Assembly: GCA_025964065.1 (NCBI GenBank) | Contig: JAOPZO010000129.1 | Coordinates: 1 to 5,418 of the forward strand | Source: Solirubrobacterales bacterium | GTDB taxonomy: Bacteria; Actinomycetota; Thermoleophilia; Solirubrobacterales; Solirubrobacteraceae | DNA: 5,418 nucleotides | Reading direction: 5' to 3' | Shown here: positions 1 to 5,185 of the stretch, one piece after another | Numbering within the stretch: position 1 is the stretch's first letter | Layout of the letters: every line of letters starts with the position of its first letter | Made by a program: the position numbers and the translations under genes | Notes under the pieces: model-generated | What the model saw: the letters and a program-made list of their open reading frames with translations, nothing else | Told to the model about the DNA's origin: nothing | Database searches by the model: none

Positions 1-494
1 GCGGCGGCGAGGACGCCGAGCAGCGCCGCACCCGAGAGCACCGTCCACCGCACCCAGGGGTCGAGCCCGCGGTACGGGACGTTGAGGTTCGGCAGGGCGG
101 CGAGGCCCTCGCCGACGCCCGAGCTCAGCTCCCCCCAGTTCCGCCAGCCGGCGAACCGCAGCGGGATGCCGGCGGCGGAGAGGGCGAGCACGCTCCCCGT
201 GACGCAGAGCAGCGCGACGGCGATGCGCCGCGGCCGTGCGCCGCCGACGCCGCCCGCGAGCAGGAGCAGCACCGCGAGGCCGGTGGCGACCCCGGCCATC
301 TGCAGCGCGACGCCGCTCGCGACGGGCGCGACCTGCCGCACCCAGTGCTGGCAGCCGTACAGGACGAGCGCCGCGAAGGCGGCGAAGCGCAGGCTGCCCG
401 CGAGCACGCGGTCGGGCTCGCGTACGCGGCGCCGGCGCCGGGTGTCCGGGGAGGCGAGGACGACGTCGTCCGGGCGCTCGAGCGTCGTGCTCAC
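1..494 (-). CDS. TgpA-like membrane transglutaminase, N-terminal part (cut by window edge)
   Basis: Only the first 164 codons are visible; the reading frame is open to the left edge. The GTG start at 494 overlaps the stop of the DUF58 gene in the sequence GTGA, and GAGG lies 7 nt upstream as a plausible ribosome binding site. A charged, Arg-rich cytoplasmic segment (about residues 1-30, with RRRRR at 19-23) is followed by hydrophobic stretches at about 31-48, 57-83, 89-110 and from about 150, with a Trp-rich extracytoplasmic-looking loop between them (GWRNWGELSSG at 116-126, LPNLNVPYRGLDPW at 134-147). This fits the multi-membrane DUF3488 part of TgpA-like proteins, which normally carry a transglutaminase domain further on. 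The catalytic domain is outside the window, so the assignment rests on the topology and on the upstream MoxR and DUF58 genes, the usual partners. Substrate and exact role are unknown. Confidence 0.78.
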   Translation of the reverse strand, partial: MSTTLERPDDVVLASPDTRRRRRVREPDRVLAGSLRFAAFAALVLYGCQHWVRQVAPVASGVALQMAGVATGLAVLLLLAGGVGGARPRRIAVALLCVTGSVLALSAAGIPLRFAGWRNWGELSSGVGEGLAALPNLNVPYRGLDPWVRWTVLSGAALLGVLAA

Positions 495-1591
495 GCCACC
501 GCCTCGTGCCGCGACTCGCGGAGCTGGTGGCCCGTGCAGCCCGCCACGCTGAAGAGCGCGCGCCGGCCGGGCGGCGTGCCCGGGGTCGACGGCGTGACGA
601 GCACGCGGACGCTCCCGCCCCGGAGCGCTCGTGGTGGGCGGGCGATGGGGCGCGCCGCGACGTACACGACGGGACCCGAGCGGCTCGAGACGCCCGCGAG
701 CGACGGGGCGCTGCCGTCGTCGGCGATGAGCGCGAGGCGCACGTGCACGCGCGGCCAGGCGCCCAGGCCGGGCTCGATCACGGTCGGGCGCTTGTCGCCG
801 GGCAGCTGGACGGAGCAGCCGCCCTCCTTCGCGAGCGCGACCGCGAGCGAGGCGAGCGCGCGGACCGCGGCGTCGAGCGCGGCGCGCGGGTCCTCCGCCC
901 CCGCCGTCCGCGGGTCGAGCACGAGGAGCGGCCGCGAGTCGGCGTCGGCGAGGAGCTTCCGCTCCCAGAGCTCGCCCGTGCGCGCGAAGACCGACCACTG
1001 GATCCGCGACGCGGGCGCGCCCGGGCGGTGCGGGCGCACGCCGTCGAGCTCGACCTCCGCCGCCATGCGCGGGCGCCCGGCCTTCGGGGAGAGCACGCCG
1101 CCCTCGCCGCCGCCGCCGAGGGTCGCGACGGGGTGCACGGCCGGGAGCACGAGGAGCTCGGCCTCGCCGCCCGCGACGAGCGTGCGGCCCGCGAGGCCGA
1201 ACGGGTCGCGAACGACGACGCGCACGGGCGGCAGGACGCGGCGGCCTCGGTGCGCGAAGCGCGCGTGGATGCGCAGCGCCATCTCGCGCTGCCCGAGCGC
1301 GAGCGGCGCCGGGGCGTCGAGCAGGTCCTCCTCGACCGTCCCGGTGAGCAGCGGCGTGAGCCCGGCGCGGACCCGGATGGCGACGTCGACGGGGTGGTTC
1401 TCCACGACCGTCTTCACGGCGACGGTGCGCTCGACCTCGAGGCCGAGGCTTCCGAGCGTGACCCAGGCGATCGCCATCGCGCCGAGGAGCGCGAAGCCCG
1501 CGCCCGGGACGTACATGGGCTCGGCGTCGAAGGTCGCGGCGACGAGCAGGAGCAGGACCCCGAGTGCGACGGTGAGGGCGGCGGGCCGCAC
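491..1591 (-). CDS. DUF58 domain protein, membrane-anchored partner of MoxR
   Basis: This is a 366-residue protein with two N-terminal membrane segments (about residues 2-20 and 29-49), a beta-rich middle region including VVVRDPFGLAGR (126-136), and the DUF58 core at about 183-230: DGVRPHRPG, then RIQWSVFARTGELWERKL, where family members read G.R.Y.PGD...I.W..SAR.G.L. The family typically occurs beside MoxR ATPases and TgpA-like transglutaminases, as here, and is thought to act at the membrane with the ATPase; no enzymatic reaction is established. Many relatives have a vWA-like fold with a DxSxS metal site after the core. Here the corresponding strand reads LLVLDPRTAG (222-231), which lacks that motif. 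A Gly-rich loop lies at 158-165. The GTG start at 1591 is 7 nt after the moxR stop with no clear Shine-Dalgarno sequence, so translation may be coupled. The stop overlaps the next gene by 4 nt. Confidence 0.88.
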   Translation of the reverse strand: MRPAALTVALGVLLLLVAATFDAEPMYVPGAGFALLGAMAIAWVTLGSLGLEVERTVAVKTVVENHPVDVAIRVRAGLTPLLTGTVEEDLLDAPAPLALGQREMALRIHARFAHRGRRVLPPVRVVVRDPFGLAGRTLVAGGEAELLVLPAVHPVATLGGGGEGGVLSPKAGRPRMAAEVELDGVRPHRPGAPASRIQWSVFARTGELWERKLLADADSRPLLVLDPRTAGAEDPRAALDAAVRALASLAVALAKEGGCSVQLPGDKRPTVIEPGLGAWPRVHVRLALIADDGSAPSLAGVSSRSGPVVYVAARPIARPPRALRGGSVRVLVTPSTPGTPPGRRALFSVAGCTGHQLRESRHEAVA

Positions 1592-1598
1592 CGGCGAG

Positions 1599-2570
1599 CT
1601 ACAGGGCCGGTGTCGCGGCCAGGGCGTCGCGGACGATCTGCGCGCCCGTCGCGTCGAGCGCCTCGGGCGCCACGACGACGCGGTGGCTGAGGACGAGCTC
1701 GGCGAGCGCCTGCACGTCGTCCGGAAGCGCGTGGTCCCGGCCGTTCAGGAGCGCGCGGGCCTTCGCCGCGCGAAGCAGCATCAGCCCGGAGCGTGGGCTC
1801 GCGCCGAGCTCGGAGCGCGGGTCCTCGCGGGTCGCGCGGAGCAGCGAGACGACGTAGGTGCGCAGCGCGTCCGAGGTGTGGACGCGGCGCGCGGCGTCCT
1901 GCGCGGCGAGCAGGTCGGCGGGCCCGCCGACGGGCTCGACGGCCTCCGTGCGATCCCCCGACTCGTGGTTGCGCAGCATCTCGACCTCGGCGCGGGCGCC
2001 CGGGTAGCCCATGGAGACGCGGGCCATGAAGCGGTCGACCTGCGCCTCGGGCAGCGGGTAGGTGCCCTCGAACTCGAGGGGGTTCTGCGTCGCGAGGACG
2101 ACGAACGGCCGCGCGAGCTCGTGCGTGTGGATGTCGACGGTGACCCGCCGCTCCTGCATGCACTCGAGCAGCCCGGACTGGGTCTTGGGCGAGGCGCGGT
2201 TGATCTCGTCGACGAGCGCGACGTTCGCGAAGATCGGCCCGGGCCGGAACTCGAAGCGCTCCTCGCGGCGGTTGTAGATGTTCGTCCCGACGACGTCGGC
2301 CGGCAGGAGGTCGGCCGTGCACTGGATGCGGGAGAACTCGAGGCCGACGGCGCGGGCCAGGGCGCGGGCGAGCGTCGTCTTGCCGACGCCCGGGAGGTCC
2401 TCGATGAGGATGTGGCCCTCGGCGACGATGCAGACGAGGAGGTCGTCGAGCAGGCCGTCACGGACCTCGACGGCGCCCCCGACGGCGGCCTTGAGGCCCT
2501 GGGCCAGCGCGGAGGCGGCGGCGATCTCGGCGGCGTCGACGCGGTCCGCGCCCGGGTCGATGGAGGTCAC
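1599..2570 (-). CDS. MoxR-family AAA+ ATPase
   Basis: A 323-residue MoxR-type AAA+ ATPase, thought to act as a chaperone that remodels or activates partner proteins using ATP. All core motifs are visible: Walker A DLPGVGKTT (58-66), Walker B ALVDEINRA (118-126), sensor 1 ATQNP (160-164), arginine-finger segment EAQVDRF (175-181), and sensor 2 GASPRS (256-261), followed by the C-terminal helical lid. FRPGPIF (108-114) is the usual MoxR stretch ahead of Walker B. I place the start at GTG 2570, 4 nt after the coaBC stop, which gives a normal family length. A longer frame from 2630 would add 20 poorly conserved residues lying inside coaBC. GGGG about 10 nt upstream is a weak ribosome binding site. 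The DUF58 and transglutaminase genes follow at once, so the three products probably act together. The substrate is not evident from the sequence. Confidence 0.94.
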   Translation of the reverse strand: MTSIDPGADRVDAAEIAAASALAQGLKAAVGGAVEVRDGLLDDLLVCIVAEGHILIEDLPGVGKTTLARALARAVGLEFSRIQCTADLLPADVVGTNIYNRREERFEFRPGPIFANVALVDEINRASPKTQSGLLECMQERRVTVDIHTHELARPFVVLATQNPLEFEGTYPLPEAQVDRFMARVSMGYPGARAEVEMLRNHESGDRTEAVEPVGGPADLLAAQDAARRVHTSDALRTYVVSLLRATREDPRSELGASPRSGLMLLRAAKARALLNGRDHALPDDVQALAELVLSHRVVVAPEALDATGAQIVRDALAATPAL

Positions 2571-2574
2571 CGGG

Positions 2575-3840
2575 TCAGGCCCCGGCTGTCGTTGCGCGTC
2601 GCATCCGGTCCACGAGCGACAGGATGGCACGGGCCACGTCGCTCTTCGACGATCGTGGCACGTGGTGCTCGCCGTCGCGGGTGATGATCGTCACCTCGTT
2701 CTCGGCGGTGTCGAACCCGATGCCCTCCCCCGCGACGTCGTTGACCACGATGGCGTCGAGCCCCTTGCGGGCCAGCTTCTCCCGGCCGTAGGCCACCGCG
2801 CCGCTGCCGGTCTCGGCGGCGAAGCCGACCAGGAGCTGGTCCGGGCGACGGACCTGCGCGAGGCCCGTCAGGACGTCGGCGGTCGGCTCCATCGTCACGA
2901 CGAGCTCGGCGCGTCCGGACTTCTTCAGCTTGTCGTCGGCCGGGTTCGCGGGCCGGAAGTCGGCGACGGCGGCGGCCATGAGCAGGACGTCGCAGGCGGG
3001 GAACGCGTCCTGGCACGCGGCCTCGAGCTGCGCTGCGGTCTCCACGTCGACGTAGCTCGCGCGCGGGTCGCGCGGCAGGCCGACGTTCGCGGCCACGACG
3101 ATGACGTCCGCGCCGCGGTCGGCGGCGGCATGCGCGAGCGCGAAGCCCATGCGGCCGCTGGAGCGGTTCCCGACGAAGCGCACCGCGTCGATCGGCTCGC
3201 GCGTGCCCCCCGCGGTGACGAGCACGCGCAGGCCGTCCCAGGGTCCGGCGGTGGGGAGCGCGGCGTCCCTGGCGAGCGCAGCCTCGATCGCCTCGAGGAG
3301 CACGGCGGGCTCGGCGAGGCGGCCCATCCCCCACTCGCCCTTCGAGCCGAGCCGGCCGGCGGTCGGGGGCACGAGCGTCACGCCGCGGGCGGCGAGCGTC
3401 GCCACGTTCGCCTGCGTCGCCGCGTGCTCCCACATGTGGTTGTTCATCGCCGGGGCGACGAGGACCGGGCAGGTGGCGGCGAGCGCCGCGGAGGTCAGGA
3501 GGTTGTCCGCGAGGCCGTGCGCGAGCCTCGCGATCGTGTTCGCGCTCGCCGGCGCGACGACGTACGCGTCGGCGTTCGCGACGAGCTGCAGGTGCGAGAG
3601 CGGCTCGTGGTCGGGCGGCGCCTGGTCGGGGTAGGCGCCCCGGGCCGGGTCGCGCTCCCATTCGCTCGTGAGGACGGGCGCACCGGTCAGGCCGGCGAAG
3701 GAGGCGGCGCCGACGAAGCGCTGCGAGGCCTCGGTCTGCACGACGCGGACCGCGTGGCCCGCGCCCGTGGCCAGCCGGACGAGCTCGAGCGCCTTGTAGG
3801 CGGCGATGCCGCCCGAGACGCCGAGGAGGATGCGGGCCAC
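2575..3840 (-). CDS. coaBC: Bifunctional phosphopantothenoylcysteine decarboxylase / phosphopantothenate-cysteine ligase
   Basis: CoaBC (Dfp) makes two steps of coenzyme A synthesis: it joins 4'-phosphopantothenate to cysteine using CTP, then decarboxylates the product to 4'-phosphopantetheine with FMN. The 421 residues are of typical length. The CoaC half (about 1-190) shows GVSGGIAAYKA (7-17), the catalytic-type His83 in PLSHLQL, PASANT (97-102) and PAMNNHMW (130-137, Asn133). The CoaB half (about 200-410) shows VTAGGTREPIDAVRF (208-222), NRSSGRMG (225-232), AAAVADFRP (289-297) and the Lys304 motif KLKK. His83, Asn133 and Lys304 correspond to E. coli His75, Asn125 and Lys289. The position matching E. 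coli Cys158 is Ser166, in a loop reading GSKGEWGMGRL, which is unusual for the decarboxylase. The start is GTG with no clear Shine-Dalgarno sequence, 19 nt after rpoZ; moxR begins 4 nt after the stop. Confidence 0.97.
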   Translation of the reverse strand: MARILLGVSGGIAAYKALELVRLATGAGHAVRVVQTEASQRFVGAASFAGLTGAPVLTSEWERDPARGAYPDQAPPDHEPLSHLQLVANADAYVVAPASANTIARLAHGLADNLLTSAALAATCPVLVAPAMNNHMWEHAATQANVATLAARGVTLVPPTAGRLGSKGEWGMGRLAEPAVLLEAIEAALARDAALPTAGPWDGLRVLVTAGGTREPIDAVRFVGNRSSGRMGFALAHAAADRGADVIVVAANVGLPRDPRASYVDVETAAQLEAACQDAFPACDVLLMAAAVADFRPANPADDKLKKSGRAELVVTMEPTADVLTGLAQVRRPDQLLVGFAAETGSGAVAYGREKLARKGLDAIVVNDVAGEGIGFDTAENEVTIITRDGEHHVPRSSKSDVARAILSLVDRMRRATTAGA

Positions 3841-3859
3841 AGGATGACCCGGACGCTGC

Positions 3860-4087
3860 CTAGCGGTACTGGTACTTGATCTTGCCCGCGGCGACTTCCT
3901 CGAGGGCGATCGTGAGGTAGTTCTTCGAGCCCGTGTCGATCATCGGCGGCGGGAACTCGTCGAACGTCCCCTCGCCGAGGTTGTGGTAGTACGAGTTGAT
4001 CTGGCGGGCGCGCTTGGCGGCCACCAGGACGGACGCGTAGTTCGAGTCCACGTTCTCGAGCAGGGTGTCGATGCGGGGGGAGATCAC
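3860..4087 (-). CDS. rpoZ: DNA-directed RNA polymerase omega subunit
   Basis: This 75-residue protein is the small omega subunit, which helps the beta' subunit fold and join RNA polymerase. The conserved helical core is clear: PRIDTLLENVDSNYASVLV (4-22) followed by the family signature AAKRARQIN (23-31), a short acidic and proline-containing linker (GEGTFDEFPPP, 38-48), and the C-terminal LTIALEEVAAGKIKY (58-72). It is shorter than the roughly 110-residue mycobacterial form because it lacks extra N-terminal sequence, but it contains the whole core. The GTG start lies within GTGA, overlapping the gmk stop by 4 nt, so the two are probably translationally coupled; the gmk-rpoZ pairing is conserved in many bacteria. 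The next gene, coaBC, begins 19 nt after the stop. Confidence 0.96.
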   Translation of the reverse strand: MISPRIDTLLENVDSNYASVLVAAKRARQINSYYHNLGEGTFDEFPPPMIDTGSKNYLTIALEEVAAGKIKYQYR

Positions 4088-4641
4088 CCCGCGAGTGTAG
4101 CCCGTACGTGGGCCTCGAGCTCGTCGATCGCCTTGTCGAGGTCGTCGTTCACGACCCGGTGCCCGAACTCGCCCGCGGCGGCGAGCTCCTCCTCCGCCAC
4201 CTGCAGGCGCTTCTCGATCTGCTCGGCGTCGTCCGTGCCCCGCCCGACGAGGCGGGTCCGGAGCGACTCCGGGGACGGCGGCATGATGAAGATCTGCTCC
4301 GCGTCCGGCATGACCTGACGGACCTGGCGGGCGCCCTGGAGCTCGATCTCGAGGACGACGGGATGGCCCGCGGCGGTGCGCCGCTCGAGCTCCTCGCGGA
4401 GCGTGCCGTAGCGCCGGCCGGAGTAGCCCGCGTGCTCCACGAACGCGCCCTCGGCGATGCGCTTCTCGAACTCCGCCTCGTCGAGGAAGTGGTAGTGGAC
4501 GCCGTCCTCCTCGCCGGGCCGCGCGGCACGGGTGGTGGCGGAGACGGAGAGCTCGAGCTCGGGGATGCGCTCGAGCAGCAGCTTGATGAGGGTCCCCTTG
4601 CCGACGCCCGAGGGGCCGGTGATCACGAACACGCGCGCCAC
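4084..4641 (-). CDS. gmk: Guanylate kinase
   Basis: Gmk phosphorylates GMP (and dGMP) to GDP with ATP in the cytoplasm, feeding GTP and dGTP synthesis. The 185-residue length is normal. Visible motifs are the P-loop GPSGVGKGT (9-17), the GMP-binding segment SVSATTRAARPGEEDGVHYHF (32-52, with Ser34, Arg38, Arg41 and Tyr50), the FVEHAGYSGRRYGT region (67-80), the LEIELQGA segment (97-104), which is LDIDVQGA in many family members, the lid with RTRLVGRGTDDAEQIEKRL (128-146), and VVNDDLDKA (163-171) near the C terminus. The GTG start at 4641 is the first in-frame start after the mihF stop 33 nt upstream, and it places the P-loop at the usual distance; no strong Shine-Dalgarno sequence precedes it. 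The 33-nt gap shows no promoter or terminator that I can support. The stop overlaps rpoZ. Confidence 0.97.
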   Translation of the reverse strand: MARVFVITGPSGVGKGTLIKLLLERIPELELSVSATTRAARPGEEDGVHYHFLDEAEFEKRIAEGAFVEHAGYSGRRYGTLREELERRTAAGHPVVLEIELQGARQVRQVMPDAEQIFIMPPSPESLRTRLVGRGTDDAEQIEKRLQVAEEELAAAGEFGHRVVNDDLDKAIDELEAHVRATLAG

Positions 4642-4674
4642 GAGGCGCTCGACGCTATCGACGGTGCCGGTCGG

Positions 4675-5016
4675 CTACCGGCGGAGCGACGAGATGAGCT
4701 CGTCGCGCTGGCGCTGGGAGAGCCCGCCGATCGTCTTGCTCGGGGAGATGCGGCAGGTCGTGAGGATCTTGTTGGCCTTCACGCGGCCGTACTTGGGGAC
4801 GGCGAGCAGCATGTCGAAGACCTTCGCCGTCTCGACCCACGCCGGCGGGTCGAGCAGCAGGTTGTGGATCGACGCGCGGCCGGCCTTCAGGTCGCGCTTG
4901 AGCTGCGCCCGGCGCGACCGGATCTCGTTGGCGCGCTGCAGGGCATCCATGCGCTGGTTGAGCGAACGCTCGGGCGCAGTGGTGTGCTTTGCAGTGCTGG
5001 AGGTGGCCGGCGGCAT
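4675..5016 (-). CDS. mihF: Actinobacterial-type integration host factor (mIHF)
   Basis: A 113-residue basic protein of the mIHF family, a nucleoid-associated DNA-binding protein unrelated to the HU-like alpha/beta IHF of proteobacteria. It is known to bind and bend DNA and, in mycobacteria and Streptomyces, to influence many genes. The first 22 or so residues are a Ser/Thr/Pro-rich, probably disordered tail. A charged helix follows (RANEIRSRRAQLKRDLKAGR, 28-47), then the conserved DNA-binding part with KVFDMLLAVPKYGRVKANKI (65-84), which fits a helix-two-turn-helix, and ISPSKTIGGLSQRQRDELI (90-108). The ATG at 5016 is the preferred start; an internal ATG at residue 23 (4950) would still keep the whole domain. 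No Shine-Dalgarno sequence is visible, but TAGAGT sits just upstream, compatible with a leaderless mRNA. Its place before gmk-rpoZ-coaBC matches the actinobacterial gene order. Confidence 0.94.
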   Translation of the reverse strand: MPPATSSTAKHTTAPERSLNQRMDALQRANEIRSRRAQLKRDLKAGRASIHNLLLDPPAWVETAKVFDMLLAVPKYGRVKANKILTTCRISPSKTIGGLSQRQRDELISSLRR

Positions 5017-5025
5017 CGGCGGTGG

Positions 5026-5031
5026 ACTCTA
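5026..5031 (-). promoter_or_regulatory. Possible -10 element of a leaderless mihF promoter
   Basis: The minus strand reads TAGAGT here, matching the actinobacterial TANNNT -10 pattern, with 9 nt between it and the mihF ATG. A transcript starting 6-7 nt downstream would begin within a few bases of the start codon, which would explain the missing Shine-Dalgarno sequence. There is no good -35 at the expected spacing. A hexamer match alone is weak evidence. Confidence 0.35.
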
Positions 5032-5035
5032 CATC

Positions 5036-5066
5036 GCCCGGGGAGCCGATGCTGCTCCCGCCGGGC
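5036..5066 (-). repeat. Inverted repeat (hairpin) next to mihF
   Basis: The arms 5036-5046 (gcccggggagc) and 5054-5066 (gctcccgccgggc) pair as 6 + 5 base pairs with a 2-nt bulge (5059-5060) and a 7-nt loop. It ends 20 nt before the mihF ATG. On the minus strand it is not followed by a T-run, so it is not a typical intrinsic terminator. It could be a transcript leader structure, a Rho-type or weak terminator of pyrD, or chance pairing in GC-rich DNA. Confidence 0.55.
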
Positions 5067-5072
5067 AATTCA

Positions 5073-5097
5073 CCTCGACCTCGACATGAGGTCGAGG
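5073..5097. repeat. Perfect 10-bp inverted repeat, possible operator or hairpin
   Basis: The arms cctcgacctc (5073-5082) and gaggtcgagg (5088-5097) are exact reverse complements around the 5-nt loop gacat. Within the dyad the hexamer GGTCGA/TCGACC recurs in tandem. The form resembles a dimeric regulator operator as much as an RNA hairpin, and the sequence alone does not decide between them. It lies 57-81 nt upstream of the mihF start codon. Confidence 0.6.
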
Positions 5098-5109
5098 GTC
5101 CTTGACCCT
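5095..5109. repeat. Perfect 6-bp inverted repeat overlapping the 10-bp dyad
   Basis: The arms agggtc (5095-5100) and gaccct (5104-5109) pair exactly around a 3-nt loop. Its left arm shares bases 5095-5097 with the neighbouring 10-bp dyad, so in RNA the two full stems could not form together. A short stem like this can arise by chance in such GC-rich DNA. Confidence 0.45.
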
Positions 5110-5185
5110 GATCCAGTCCTTGGGCCCGATTTGCAGGCCATTCCAGGGATCCACGTGCCGTCCCGGCGCCCGCGGGGCCTCGAGA

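Larger units (their letters stand above)
5017..5185. other. Structured pyrD-mihF intergenic region
   Basis: This 169-nt gap is the only stretch in the window long enough to hold a full promoter. It has no coding frame I can support. The half nearest mihF (5026-5109) holds three inverted repeats and a possible -10 hexamer, listed separately. The half nearest pyrD (5110-5185) contains short palindromes (GGGCCC, CACGTG, and a 4-bp gccc/gggc stem at 5168-5178) that I consider too weak to call. No T-run follows any of the stems on the minus strand, so a standard intrinsic terminator for pyrD is not evident. Confidence 0.7.

Noticed and set aside
1100..1130. GCC/CCG trinucleotide run resembling a microsatellite
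   Set aside because: It lies in the DUF58 frame and encodes a short Gly-rich loop; it is too short to call a repeat element.
2571..2630. A longer N terminus for MoxR starting at 2630
   Set aside because: The added 20 residues lie inside coaBC and look unconserved; GTG 2570 gives the usual MoxR length and a 4-nt spacing.
345..2684. A 779-codon open frame on the plus strand opposite DUF58 and moxR
   Set aside because: It is antisense to two genes with clear family motifs, and its translation is low-complexity Arg/Ala/Gly-rich sequence typical of shadow frames in very GC-rich DNA.
2278..3879. A 533-codon open frame on the plus strand opposite coaBC
   Set aside because: It has no recognisable domain and a skewed Arg/Gly/Ala composition, and the opposite strand encodes a full CoaBC.
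5036..5109. Intrinsic terminator for pyrD
   Set aside because: The stems are strong, but no T-run follows any of them on the minus strand; a non-canonical terminator cannot be excluded.
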